Positions 46,953 to 56,342 of a stretch of 64,000 nucleotides of DNA are shown piece after piece. A program made the position numbers and the translations under genes. The notes under the pieces were generated by a model. That model ran no database searches. It had not been told where the DNA came from and worked only from the letters and a program-made list of their open reading frames with translations. The stretch's first letter is position 1; each line of letters starts with the position of its first letter. Origin of the DNA: Kordiimonas pumila. Its GTDB lineage: Bacteria; Pseudomonadota; Alphaproteobacteria; Sphingomonadales; Kordiimonadaceae. The stretch spans positions 372,001 through 436,000 of the forward strand of contig NZ_CP061205.1 in the NCBI RefSeq assembly GCF_015240255.1. The letters are read 5' to 3'.

Positions 46953-47947
46953 GGGCGCACAACTACCTTCCCAATCACAGACCTGCTGGCAAGGCGGGCA
47001 ATCGCCGCACCGCCATCTGCAAGGGAGTAGACTTTATCAATGCGAGGGCGGATCTGCCCACCAGCCCACCATTTGAACAATTGTTCCACATGCTGGCGGT
47101 TGCGTTCAGGGTTCCGCTGCAGGAAACCGCCCCAAAACACACCACGTATGTCGCAAGATTTCAAAAGCGGTAAATTAAGCGGCATTTTCGGAATGCCTGC
47201 AGGAAAGCCCACCACCAGATAGCGCCCTTCCCATACAATACTACGGAGGGCAGCTTCGGCATAATCACCGCCCACAGGGTCATAAATAACATCAGCACCG
47301 TTCGGGCCAACAGCTTCCTTAAACACCTTAGCCAGCTCTTTGGAGGCCTCCTTATCAAACGGTCCCCTGCCATAAATGAGGGTACGGTCTGCGCCCGCCG
47401 CCCGGGCGGCAGCCGCTTTTTCTTCACTGGAAACAGCCGCCACAACAGTTGCGCCTAGTGCTTTGCCTATTTCAATAGCCGCAATGCCAACACCGCCCGC
47501 AGCACCCATAATAAGCAGGGTTTCCCCTGCTTTCAGCGCCCCTCGGTCCACCAGCCCGTGGATGGTTGTTGCGTAGGTAAAAATAAGGGCCGCGCCTTCA
47601 ACCGGATCAAATTTTGGCCCTAGTTTTATCGCCTGACCCGCCGTTACAAGTGCTTGTTCCGCCAACCCGCCGTCGCTTCCCAGCATAGCAATCAGCCTGT
47701 CACCAACCGCCCAGCCGGTCACGCCTTCGCCAACCTCTTCCACCACACCAGTAATTTCACTGCCTGGCGCAAACGGGCGCGGCGGTTTAAACTGGTATTT
47801 ATCTTCTATCACCAGCACATCAGGATAGTTGATACCACAGGCGAGTACACGAACACGCAGTTGCCCTGCACTTGGCGTTGGTGATGGAATATCCCTCAAT
47901 TCAAGTGTTTCAGGGCCGCCTGGCGCGGTGGATAGCAGAGCCTTCAT
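46940..47947 (-). CDS. Zinc-free quinone oxidoreductase (MDR superfamily)
   Basis: This 335-residue protein belongs to the QOR branch of medium-chain dehydrogenases. NADPH binds at the Rossmann motif GAAGGVGIAAIEIG (about 148-161). The N-terminal catalytic half (ACGINYPDVLVIEDKYQFKP) lacks zinc ligands. Family members reduce quinones or enoyl compounds, including enoyl-CoA. GGAG lies 8 bases before the ATG. It follows the MFS gene on the same strand in the TonB receptor operon. Confidence 0.9.
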   Translation of the reverse strand: MKALLSTAPGGPETLELRDIPSPTPSAGQLRVRVLACGINYPDVLVIEDKYQFKPPRPFAPGSEITGVVEEVGEGVTGWAVGDRLIAMLGSDGGLAEQALVTAGQAIKLGPKFDPVEGAALIFTYATTIHGLVDRGALKAGETLLIMGAAGGVGIAAIEIGKALGATVVAAVSSEEKAAAARAAGADRTLIYGRGPFDKEASKELAKVFKEAVGPNGADVIYDPVGGDYAEAALRSIVWEGRYLVVGFPAGIPKMPLNLPLLKSCDIRGVFWGGFLQRNPERNRQHVEQLFKWWAGGQIRPRIDKVYSLADGGAAIARLASRSVIGKVVVRPCEE

Positions 47948-47992
47948 CAGAGCATCTCCAGATAATGAGTTAAATATACAGCGCAGACATAT

Positions 47993-49258
47993 CTATCCAG
48001 CCTGCGTCACTGCACCCGCCGCTTTCGTGTTCACAGAAAGATAGGACCCAACCGCCACGAAGCATCCCCCAACGAAAAGGGCAGGCGCCGCCAGATAAAG
48101 AAGCGCCTGTTGCAGAGCTTCTTGCTGGCCCACAATCGGCGTTAGAAAATCACTAAAAGCCCCCACGATTAAAGGCCCCGCACCGAAACCGACAATATTC
48201 AGCATCAAGAATATCAGGGCTGTAATCATGGCATGCACATTCGACGGCATGATTTGCTGGGAGTAGCTAATGATGGGCGCACTGCACGCTGGCACAAGCG
48301 ACGCAGATATAGCAAAATAAATAAGAATGCTTGTCGGTGTATCGCTTAAGAATGTCAGAGCAGCAAACGGCGCACTTAAGGCAAACAGGCTTGCAGGGAT
48401 CCAAAGATTCCAGCGGTTATCGCGGCGGGCTAACCGGTCCGCCATTACGCCCACCAAAATGGTTACAACAAGACCGCCTACACCGTTAATAGCACCGATA
48501 AGCCCCCCCGCTTCTGTTCGTGTCATGTCATAAGACCGGATCATCAATGTCGGTAGCCACGTCATCATGGCCGCAAGTGCAAAAACAGCAAGTGAACTGC
48601 CAACCACATACCAGCGAACAGCAGGCACACCAATGATGGTGCCTAGTGATTCCTTAAAACCTAGCTTAATTTCCTTTTGTGACTTGGTTGTCCGCACCGG
48701 ATCGCGCATGAACGTGAAAACAACAAAACTCAGTAAAATAGGCAAAATTCCAACCGCTATAAAAGCCGCACGCCAGCCGTAATCTGTCGCGATCCACCCA
48801 CAAACCCAAAGGCCAATGAAAGACCCAACAAAAAAACCACACTCTGTAATGGAGAGAGCTGTTGTACGCTGAGAAGGCGGATAGATATCCGCAATAATTG
48901 AATGGGCTGCTGGCACACACGGCGAAGCACTAATGCCAAGACCACACCGCGCAAACGCAAGCTGAACAAAATTTTGCGCCATCCCACACAGCATTGTCAT
49001 ACCGCCAATTACCATAAGGGCGCTGCCTATAAGCTTACTGCGGTTTGACCGATCTGAAAGGTACGCCATTGGAATACCCGCAAGCACATAGAGGGCAACA
49101 AAAGCAAAGCCTGACAAAAACCCTAACTGTGCATCACTGAGGTCAAGATCATGTTTAATATCCTCAAGCAAGATCACAATCGCGAGCCGGTCAATCGCAT
49201 GGATGATGATCATGAGAGTGATGATCAAAAGAATAGCGTGTCGGCGAATATGCCTCAT
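47993..49258 (-). CDS. MFS transporter, spinster-like
   Basis: This 421-residue integral membrane protein has about 12 hydrophobic segments. The first loop motif AYLSDRSNRSKLI (after the second segment) and the R-R-rich motif in the middle loop (FTFMRDPVRTTK) are MFS signatures. It most resembles the spinster-type carriers that accompany TonB receptors in alphaproteobacteria. Substrate is unknown. The gene lies between the triple-Rid gene and the quinone oxidoreductase and likely brings the operon substrate across the inner membrane. Confidence 0.9.
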   Translation of the reverse strand: MRHIRRHAILLIITLMIIIHAIDRLAIVILLEDIKHDLDLSDAQLGFLSGFAFVALYVLAGIPMAYLSDRSNRSKLIGSALMVIGGMTMLCGMAQNFVQLAFARCGLGISASPCVPAAHSIIADIYPPSQRTTALSITECGFFVGSFIGLWVCGWIATDYGWRAAFIAVGILPILLSFVVFTFMRDPVRTTKSQKEIKLGFKESLGTIIGVPAVRWYVVGSSLAVFALAAMMTWLPTLMIRSYDMTRTEAGGLIGAINGVGGLVVTILVGVMADRLARRDNRWNLWIPASLFALSAPFAALTFLSDTPTSILIYFAISASLVPACSAPIISYSQQIMPSNVHAMITALIFLMLNIVGFGAGPLIVGAFSDFLTPIVGQQEALQQALLYLAAPALFVGGCFVAVGSYLSVNTKAAGAVTQAG

Positions 49259-49313
49259 ACTTTGCCCAATCTATAATTGTTCAAGTTCATGATGCCCCTA
49301 TCAATCGTGGCTT

Positions 49314-50489
49314 TTAGTCATTGTCCGCAGAGTCTAAAATAACAATCCCATCAACAGACAAAAGCGTGCCTTCTATTACTGGCGGCAAGCCTTCTATCCC
49401 CGTAGATGCAGGCCCCGGATCGCTTAGGCTTTCCATGCGTGCATTTAAGTTATCCAACCAATTATCGAGATCCGCCTCACCTTCAAAATATGTTTTTATC
49501 TTCGCAAGGTCGCTAAAATCCGCGCCGGCCTTGTTCAATGCCTTGCCTAAGCGGCGCATTACCTCGCGGGATTGGGCCACAATATTTTCTGCATGCAGAA
49601 CCGCCCCCGTTTCATCCACTGAAAATTGGCCACTCGTAAAAATAACATCGCCGCAGCGCAGTGTCTCAGCAAAAGGCCAGTCAATATCAGCAGAAGGGGC
49701 TGTAGCACGGCCAAGGCGTATTTTTTTAAACCCAAAGCCTGAATTCGCAATCACTTCCAACTCAACTGCAAAATCGGATTTACTGGTCTTCGGCAATAGC
49801 GCCGCATGATATGCTGGCGGCATATCTGCAAAGGCCGCCGCCAATGCGCGTTCAATATCACTGTGTTCCGCTGCCGTTAGGTCAGCTGGATAATAAACAT
49901 ACAGGCGGCACACATCATTCAGACCAGCCCCCAATTCACCAAGTATCGTACGAAGGCCCGCGCATATATCTTTACTGTCACCGTTTACCCGGCTACTTGC
50001 CAGCACCCAATCACCACGCCGAACACCCGTGACAACACCCTTTTCATTTGCTACACATGTCTGTGGTCCCTTGATAGCCATCGCATCAATTTCCACAACA
50101 TGGCCTACAGTCGCAAAACTGGGCACCCGCGTTATCATCATGAGAGCTTCCCCACACTCAGGAAACTCTTCAAGGATCATGCCCCGGAAAGCTGCTTCAT
50201 CCTCTATAAAATCTGCATGGTAAAATACCTGCAACTGAGCCAGCTCAGACAGGCAGAAACCTGTTCTGGCCATTAATTCATAAATACTGCGCATACATGA
50301 AACGGTCTGCGATATAATATCATCTGTATTTAGAACTCTCGCATTTTCGCCTATGTCCATTTGCCCGTTCGTGATGCACCAATCACCGACACGCACGGCA
50401 CGGCTAATCTTAAAACCCGGCGCTGCCTTTTTAACGAGCGGGGAGGCCCCAATATACAGCCGTTCAGTTACCATTTCATGTTTACTCAT
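49314..50489 (-). CDS. Triple Rid-domain (RutC/YjgF-like) protein
   Basis: The ATG at 50489 behind ACAGG is used; upstream codons to 50591 lack a ribosome site. The 391-residue protein is made of three consecutive Rid-like units: about 8-135 (CITNGQMDIGE, ELAQLQVFYHAD), 138-250 (WVLASSRVNG, DVCRLYVYYPAD) and 255-385 (VIFTSGQFSVDE, DLAKIKTYFEG). Usual Rid proteins are about 130 residues and form trimers that hydrolyse enamine/imine intermediates. A single chain with three units could mimic the trimer. The Arg of the active site is not evident in every unit. It sits in the TonB receptor operon. Confidence 0.85.
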   Translation of the reverse strand: MSKHEMVTERLYIGASPLVKKAAPGFKISRAVRVGDWCITNGQMDIGENARVLNTDDIISQTVSCMRSIYELMARTGFCLSELAQLQVFYHADFIEDEAAFRGMILEEFPECGEALMMITRVPSFATVGHVVEIDAMAIKGPQTCVANEKGVVTGVRRGDWVLASSRVNGDSKDICAGLRTILGELGAGLNDVCRLYVYYPADLTAAEHSDIERALAAAFADMPPAYHAALLPKTSKSDFAVELEVIANSGFGFKKIRLGRATAPSADIDWPFAETLRCGDVIFTSGQFSVDETGAVLHAENIVAQSREVMRRLGKALNKAGADFSDLAKIKTYFEGEADLDNWLDNLNARMESLSDPGPASTGIEGLPPVIEGTLLSVDGIVILDSADND

Positions 50490-50572
50490 TTTAACCTGTC
50501 CACGTAGATCCCACTTAACTTTCCTAACAACATGGAAGAAAGGGCTTAGAAAAACTGTCTTCAAAGACACTG

Positions 50573-50606
50573 CTATCCGGCCAAATATCAACCGGATAGC
50601 TTTTTG
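50573..50606 (+). terminator. Strong hairpin between TonB receptor and Rid genes
   Basis: A perfect 9-bp stem (GCTATCCGG / CCGGATAGC) with an 11-base loop is followed on the plus strand by TTTTTG. For the leftward transcript the T-run is on the wrong side, so it would act as a stabilising or partial terminator structure after the receptor gene and could lower expression of the downstream genes. Confidence 0.6.
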
Positions 50607-50634
50607 TTTTCATATGATGTCAGTATGGGGCGGC

Positions 50635-52836
50635 TTAAAAGTTAACGCCAGCCCTAACACCCCATGTACGCGGCGTGCCCCACCATGTGTAACGTGTATC
50701 AAAGCCGTTCGGCGTGACCACATAAGAGGCGTACTGAGTGTTGGTGACATTCTCAACAAACACCTGTACATTGAACTTATCATCATTATCATGCCAGAAG
50801 GCACGAAGGTTACCAATGCCATAGCCTTTTTGGAAATCCCGGTCGTTATTATCCACCTGGAAGAACTGCTTGGCTGTGTAGTTAAAGTCTGCTTGCACAG
50901 CAAACTGACCTACTGACGTTGGATCAAAATCATACCGAATTAAACCATTAGCGGTGAAATGCGGTGTCGCTGGCAGTTCATTGCCGTCGATCGGCGTAGC
51001 AACACTAGCAGGCCCCGTGCTGTATGTTGTTGTTGGATCAGCTTTAATCTCTGTATTAAGCACTGCTGCCCCAAGCATAACACTCAGTTGATCAGTAACG
51101 CGGCCAGAAAGCTCCAGTTCAGCACCATAAATTTCCACATCACCAAAGTTGAAAAGACGGGCAACTGGTAGCGCGTTTACAATCTGCGTAACGGTCGCCT
51201 GCTTGTCTTTCACAAGGTTCCTGAACACCGCTGTTGAAAGATTAACTCTAGGGCCAAGCTTCAGTTTGGCGCCCGCTTCAAGCGAGAAGCTTTTTTCTGG
51301 CTGCGTTGGTATCGCAGCTGTTGCATCACCAAACAGAAGGGTTGTGTTAAAGTCAGGTGATTTATAACCGGTTGATGCATTCGCATAGAGGAAAACATCA
51401 TCGGTCATCTGCCAGTTAGTGCCCACCCGCCACGTAAATTCATCAACTTTTACACCGTCATTTGCATCAGGGGCAAAAGCAAAAACAAGATCAAGGTCTT
51501 TCTTTTCGCTCGTGTACCGGCCACCGAATTCCACACCAATCGTGTCAGTAACAGGCACGTTAACACTTGCGAAAACCGCCCCGGATTCTGTTTTAATCCG
51601 GCCTATTGTGTCTATCGCATCACCAAGGAATTCCGGAACAGTGCTGGTCGCTGTTCTGTCATCATTATAGTAAAAGCCACCAACAACCCAATTGATTTCA
51701 TCATCGCCGCCACCGCGCAGTTGCAATTCCTGTGAGAACTGCTGAGCATCAAGCGTGTAGGGCACTTCAGCATTCCCAAGGAAACCACCTTGGGCACTGC
51801 CGTCACCGTCTTCCGCAAAAATACGGTCATAATCAAGGTAACCGGTGATGGAAACCAGCTGAAGGTAAGGCGTGATATTCCAATCAAGGCGCGCGCTGAA
51901 TTCTGCAAAATCCAGATGATTAGGAAGGCCGTCTTGATCACTGTAGATAACCTTTGGGTCAGGCTCACCAAAACTGAAACCCGTACCGTTCACGCATTCA
52001 TTTGCCAAAATCTGTGCTGTAGCACACGGCGCAAACGTGCCCGGCTCAAGCGTTCCTTGCCCACCGGTAGAATGTGCAACACTGCGATCTTCCGTATAAG
52101 CCGCCTTCAAAAGCAAGGTCGCATTTTCACCAAGATCAACACCAAGCTGTGCACGACCAGACATCACATCGCGGGAAGCCCAGTTAACGCCGCCCGGAAT
52201 ACCAAGGTTTTTCTGCCAGCCATCGTTTTTATCATAATAGAAAGAGACACGGCCACGGACACCATCAGCCAGCGGTCCACTTACAGCGCCTTCAAGCCTT
52301 TTGTCATCAAATGAACCATAGCCCGCCTGTACGTAACCCTCAAATGTGTCTGTTGGCTTTTTAGTAACAACCTGCACCAAACCCGCCGTTGTGTTACGGC
52401 CAAAAAGCGTGCCTTGTGGACCGCGCAGTACTTCCACACGGTTTATATCATATAAAGGCGCGCGCTGAAGGGCACCTGCACCGTAAAAAATATCATCAAC
52501 AGCAAAACCAACGGGCGATTCAGAGGTGTCATTAAACACTTGAAGGCCGTCGCCCCGAATGCGGTAACGCGGCTGCAGGCCTGTATCAACATAGTTGAAG
52601 TTTGGTGTTTGAATTGCCACAGCATCAAGCGTACCAATACCCGCGTTTTGGAGCTGCCTACCACTAAAAGCTGTTACGGAGACTGGCGTTTTGCCAAGCA
52701 ATGTTTCTCGGCGTTGGGCCGTGATAACAATCTCTTCACCAATATCGAATGAAGGCTCCGCTGCTTGAGCACTTAAACCTGCGCCAGAAAGCAAAGCCGA
52801 ACATGCGCCCGCTAATAATAAACTTTTCTTAGTCAT
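50635..52836 (-). CDS. TonB-dependent outer-membrane receptor
   Basis: This 733-residue receptor starts at the ATG at 52836 behind AAAGGGGTGG. It has a signal peptide (KKSLLLAGACSALLSGAGLSAQA), a TonB box-like EEIVITAQRRE near residue 37, a plug domain (ITVEVLRGPQGTLFGRNTTAGLVQV region about 125-150) and a C-terminal 22-strand barrel ending in RAGVNF with terminal Phe. It takes up a large or scarce ligand in an energy-dependent way. The gene leads the operon with triple Rid, MFS, quinone oxidoreductase and the amidohydrolase remnant. Confidence 0.93.
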   Translation of the reverse strand: MTKKSLLLAGACSALLSGAGLSAQAAEPSFDIGEEIVITAQRRETLLGKTPVSVTAFSGRQLQNAGIGTLDAVAIQTPNFNYVDTGLQPRYRIRGDGLQVFNDTSESPVGFAVDDIFYGAGALQRAPLYDINRVEVLRGPQGTLFGRNTTAGLVQVVTKKPTDTFEGYVQAGYGSFDDKRLEGAVSGPLADGVRGRVSFYYDKNDGWQKNLGIPGGVNWASRDVMSGRAQLGVDLGENATLLLKAAYTEDRSVAHSTGGQGTLEPGTFAPCATAQILANECVNGTGFSFGEPDPKVIYSDQDGLPNHLDFAEFSARLDWNITPYLQLVSITGYLDYDRIFAEDGDGSAQGGFLGNAEVPYTLDAQQFSQELQLRGGGDDEINWVVGGFYYNDDRTATSTVPEFLGDAIDTIGRIKTESGAVFASVNVPVTDTIGVEFGGRYTSEKKDLDLVFAFAPDANDGVKVDEFTWRVGTNWQMTDDVFLYANASTGYKSPDFNTTLLFGDATAAIPTQPEKSFSLEAGAKLKLGPRVNLSTAVFRNLVKDKQATVTQIVNALPVARLFNFGDVEIYGAELELSGRVTDQLSVMLGAAVLNTEIKADPTTTYSTGPASVATPIDGNELPATPHFTANGLIRYDFDPTSVGQFAVQADFNYTAKQFFQVDNNDRDFQKGYGIGNLRAFWHDNDDKFNVQVFVENVTNTQYASYVVTPNGFDTRYTWWGTPRTWGVRAGVNF

Positions 52837-53261
52837 AGTAACCACCCCTTTCTTATGCGTCTATGCGCGACATTTCCTCTATACATTATTTCTATATATG
52901 ATCACATTTCTTTATATGATCAAAATCTATTTAACATTTTTATATAAGCTTATTGGAATGTCAATAACTAATTATGAAATTTCATTAAGCTAATTTTGTA
53001 ATACAAAGCTCGCTATTAATAACTTTTATCTTATTGGAAAAGCCAAACAGGCGGCTCCTATTAGCCTGCACAAGCTCAGCGCCAAAGCACAGTTACCGGG
53101 GAATAAAAAAGAAAAAGCAGGATGGTGCATCAACGTAGGCCAAGCCTACATACGCAGCGGAATATCAGATGATTTGAAAAAATTAAAGCAGCAAAGACTG
53201 CTTATTGAGCACACCAGAGTCAATAATTACATTATAATTTCAAAATTTCAGTATTGAAATT
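52837..53261. promoter_or_regulatory. Control region upstream of the TonB receptor
   Basis: No gene is seen in these 425 bases. Near the receptor are two direct copies of TATATGATCA (about 52895 and 52912). At 52931-52964 lies TTAACATT-N18-AATGTCAA, matching the layout at 45373-45406, and read leftward it gives a TTGACA -35 box. TTATATAAGCTTAT (52940-52953) shares 13 of 14 bases with the inverted repeat upstream of the GntR gene (54014-54027). Control of the receptor by that GntR protein is therefore likely. Confidence 0.55.
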
Positions 53262-53975
53262 TCAGTATTCGCTATTATTAATTCTGATAGGCAAATCACT
53301 AAAATATCGAGATTTCAATAAAGCATCAATGACAAGTCGTTCGCTTTCCCTCACATGTGATTGAAATCTTAGAGCTGCTTCTTCTGCATCACTCTTTTCC
53401 AGAACTGTAAAAAGCGCTTCATGTTCATCAATATTTACATCACTACTGGCGTGGCCTTGCCCACCAACCTTCACAACAAAGTATGCAATACGATTTGACT
53501 GATCGAGCAACTGCTTTAACACTTTTTCCAAGATCGGGTTATTCGTTGCTGCGTATACTTCTCTGTGAATTTCATTGTGCACATCAAGCATGCCATGTTC
53601 ACCAGCATGTGCCCCTTCAACATATCTCGTGTTTAAATCACGCAGCTTATCAATATCAACGCGCCCCACGCAGGCACGCGCAGCAAGCCCCTCAAGCGAA
53701 GCCCGCATCTCAAAGGTTTGCCGAATGCTCACCAAACTGATATCAGACACATGAAACCCAAGACGGGGAACTGGCGTGATCAAACCATCGTGCGCCAAAA
53801 GCGCAAGAGCCCTACGAACAGGACTGCGGCTTAGTTCATACTTCTCGCACATTTGAGCTTCGGTAATATCCTGTCCCGGCAGGATTTTGCAACGAATGAT
53901 CTCTCTGTATAGGAGCCGGTACGCTTTTTCACCCAGATCGGCTTTATCCGAACCTTCATCAGGTTTATTGAGCAT
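53262..53975 (-). CDS. GntR-family (FCD/FadR subgroup) regulator
   Basis: This 237-residue protein has an N-terminal winged helix (about 18-85; ITEAQMCEKYELSRSPVRRALALLAHDGLI) and an FCD ligand domain whose metal-binding residues are visible in LDVHNEIHREVY, NIDEHEAL and FQSHVRESERL. FCD regulators usually bind organic acids and repress catabolic genes. AAGGAG precedes the ATG. It is encoded next to the TonB receptor operon on the same strand, with a likely operator both in front of itself and at the receptor promoter. Confidence 0.9.
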   Translation of the reverse strand: MLNKPDEGSDKADLGEKAYRLLYREIIRCKILPGQDITEAQMCEKYELSRSPVRRALALLAHDGLITPVPRLGFHVSDISLVSIRQTFEMRASLEGLAARACVGRVDIDKLRDLNTRYVEGAHAGEHGMLDVHNEIHREVYAATNNPILEKVLKQLLDQSNRIAYFVVKVGGQGHASSDVNIDEHEALFTVLEKSDAEEAALRFQSHVRESERLVIDALLKSRYFSDLPIRINNSEY

Positions 53976-54011
53976 TCATCACTCCTTGATTAATCACTAT
54001 TTTCCTTACTA

Positions 54012-54031
54012 CCTTATATAAACTTATAAGG
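54012..54031. promoter_or_regulatory. Inverted repeat upstream of the GntR gene
   Basis: CCTTATA and TATAAGG form perfect arms with a 6-base spacer, 37 bases before the GntR start. An autoregulatory operator is likely, and the central TTATATAAACTTAT is nearly repeated at 52940-52953. Confidence 0.55.
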
Positions 54032-54223
54032 AAACCAGCACCGCTTCTCACACTTGGCATAAATATATAATCAAAATCTTATAGATGAACGTCAATCCTT
54101 CGGTCAAACACAGAATGACCTGCAATACTAATCCTATGGTTCATAGCCAACCCGAAAGGTAAGATAACAACAAGGAAGCAGTGACATTTCAGGAAAAGTT
54201 ACGCTTTATGAATAATAAAGACT

Positions 54224-55249
54224 TCATATTAAAACCGCTAGTACGAACACAGCGAGCAGGCATGTTTGCAAGGCCAGCGCAAGAACAGGGGCATATCCAA
54301 TGGTGAACAGTTTCTTTAGTGACGTCTTCATGCCCAGCGCCGCAACAGCTGCAATTAAAAACCAGCGCGACACATCCGAGAGGAAGATCGCCATACTCTC
54401 TGGCAGCACCTCTATGCTAGCAAGCCCTACAAACGCGAGAAAACCAAATAAAAAGAACGGGATAACGGGCGGCCGCTTACTGCCCCTTCTTGCGTCTAGT
54501 TCTGACCTAAAGATAAGCCCTATGATCATAACCACAGGCACCAAACATGCGACCCTCAATAGCTTCACAACAGCTGCCACCTGCCCTGTTTCGTCGGAAA
54601 TCATATACCCAGCGCCAATAACCTGCGCTACGTCGTGAATGGTTGCCCCAAGGAAAACCCCTGCTGTTTTATCGTCCAACCCAATAGCATTAATAAGAAC
54701 AGGATATAAAACCATTGCAATGGTACTAAGCGCCGTTACGCCGACAACTACGAGAAGGGTTTGGCTCTCTAGTTTTTCACTGTCTTCTTTGTCAACTGGC
54801 AGAACCGAGGATATAGCCAAGGCCGCAGAGGCACCGCAAATGGCAACAGCGCCCGCCGATAAAACACTGTAACTTTTGTCAAGCTTAAGAAGCCTGCCTA
54901 AAAACACCCCGCCAATGATAGTGAGTGTAACCGCTGCAATAACCAGCTCTATTGTGGACAGGCCAAGCGCAGCAACATCTAGCCATGTTATCTGTAGCCC
55001 AAGTAAAGCAACACCAAGCCTTAATATAGTTTTGCTGGAAAGCCTGATGCCGGGCTGGCACCTATCTGAATCTGATAGAAAGTTAAGAGCCATGCCAAAC
55101 AGAAGGGCATAGAGCATAACCGGGCCACCTAGCCTGCTGGAAATATAGTAGGCAGACGCCGCAATCATAAAGGAAACCATAACCCCCGGGGCATATAGGT
55201 TCCAGCGATGAGTGAGCGGCAAAAACTGAGCGGTTAACTGCGCTGACAC
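54224..55249 (-). CDS. YeiH/PSE family putative exporter (UPF0324)
   Basis: This 341-residue membrane protein has about 10-11 hydrophobic segments and the family signatures LRLGVALLGLQIT (about 71-83), AICGASAALAISSV (about 136-149) and FLGATIHDVAQVIGAG (about 198-213). Members are called putative sulfate exporters; they often accompany breakdown of sulfonates or sulfur amino acids. The start is a GTG with a poor ribosome site, so the N-terminus is uncertain. It is divergent from the Lrp regulator. Confidence 0.88.
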   Translation of the reverse strand: MSAQLTAQFLPLTHRWNLYAPGVMVSFMIAASAYYISSRLGGPVMLYALLFGMALNFLSDSDRCQPGIRLSSKTILRLGVALLGLQITWLDVAALGLSTIELVIAAVTLTIIGGVFLGRLLKLDKSYSVLSAGAVAICGASAALAISSVLPVDKEDSEKLESQTLLVVVGVTALSTIAMVLYPVLINAIGLDDKTAGVFLGATIHDVAQVIGAGYMISDETGQVAAVVKLLRVACLVPVVMIIGLIFRSELDARRGSKRPPVIPFFLFGFLAFVGLASIEVLPESMAIFLSDVSRWFLIAAVAALGMKTSLKKLFTIGYAPVLALALQTCLLAVFVLAVLI

Positions 55250-55632
55250 CTTTAGGCTGCCCGTTCATGTGAAGTATTATCACCCTTACGGTGAGAGGTT
55301 TGCTTATGACGGTTCATCACCATTTTATCATGCAAATTTACAATGGCCTTACTACCCGTACTTACACACAAACACGGAATGAAGGCATGGACAAGGCAGG
55401 CCAAACCGCCTGTAAACATTTTAAAACTAAATGTACATGCTTGAATAAAATGCTGAAAATAGCTTTCATCAACGGACTGAGGATGATTTAGGAAAATCTT
55501 TTTAAACATAAAACTGGCCTGCGCTTATTGTTACAATAAGACAAATTATAGTTGCTATCGCCCACATAAAATCCCATATTATCCCTTAATAATATTAAAT
55601 ATTGGGATAATTTTTTATACAATGGCTTTATC
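55250..55632. promoter_or_regulatory. Divergent spacer with Lrp-type inverted repeats
   Basis: The 383 bases hold no gene I trust. A perfect inverted repeat CTTATTG-TTA-CAATAAG is at 55524-55540, and CCCATATT is mirrored by AATATTGGG around 55571-55613. Lrp/AsnC regulators bind such A+T-rich dyads, so these sites may serve the neighbouring Lrp gene and the exporter. Confidence 0.5.
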
Positions 55633-56100
55633 ATGAGAAAAGTTGATAGCTATGACGTTCGCTTGTTGAAACTACTGCAACAAGACACAACCCTATCCAT
55701 TGCTGATATGGCAGAAGAAGTGGGGCTGTCACAAAATGCCTGCTGGCGGCGATTAAAAACACTGGAAGAAGAAGGCTATATTTTAAAAAAGGTTGCCCTC
55801 TTGAATTACAAAAAACTTGGTTGCGGTGTTACTGTTTATGTCACTGTACGTACCAATCAGCATACCGAGGACTGGCTAGAAAAATTTGCCAAAGGGATCC
55901 ATCTCATCCCAGAAGTTGTGGAATTTCACAGAATGAGCGGTGATGTGGATTATTTCCTAAAAATCCGGGTCCGCGACATTGATGACTATGACCGCATTTA
56001 TAAAAAAATCATCAAATGCGCACCCCTTGTTGACGTGTCATCGTTCTTCGCTATGGAACGCATTAAGGAAACAACGGAAATCCCTCTCTCATTGCCCTGA
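55633..56100 (+). CDS. Lrp/AsnC-family regulator
   Basis: This 155-residue protein has an N-terminal helix-turn-helix (LSIADMAEEVGLSQNACWRRL, about 21-41) and a C-terminal RAM effector domain (VEFHRMSGDVDYFLKIRVRD). Lrp-type proteins respond to amino acids or related small molecules. It precedes two Rid genes on the same strand and is divergent from a YeiH-type exporter, a common arrangement for amino-acid or imine-related catabolism. Confidence 0.92.
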   Translation: MRKVDSYDVRLLKLLQQDTTLSIADMAEEVGLSQNACWRRLKTLEEEGYILKKVALLNYKKLGCGVTVYVTVRTNQHTEDWLEKFAKGIHLIPEVVEFHRMSGDVDYFLKIRVRDIDDYDRIYKKIIKCAPLVDVSSFFAMERIKETTEIPLSLP

Positions 56101-56273
56101 GGTAGCCCGATTCCTTAACTACCACACTAGTATTTTACTATTTTTACCCCTGAACCGCACTGGGCATTCGATCAAGTGCGCACACATCTATGCACAGATA
56201 AAAACACAAGTCATTATTCTATAATAGCTTTTCTCCCCAACGTCCGAAAGCCGATAGGCTTCCCTTCTATTAC

Positions 56274-56302
56274 TTGACATATAACCTCTACATATGTAGT
56301 AA
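56274..56302 (+). promoter_or_regulatory. Promoter with CTACATATGTAG palindrome before the Rid genes
   Basis: TTGACA at 56274-56279 is a good -35 box. A perfect 12-base palindrome, CTACATATGTAG (56288-56299), occupies the space up to the expected -10, so a bound regulator would block polymerase. The rest of 56101-56342 holds no gene. Confidence 0.5.
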
Positions 56303-56342
56303 TTTTCTATACTATTAATTAAATCATTACAAAGAGAAAATA

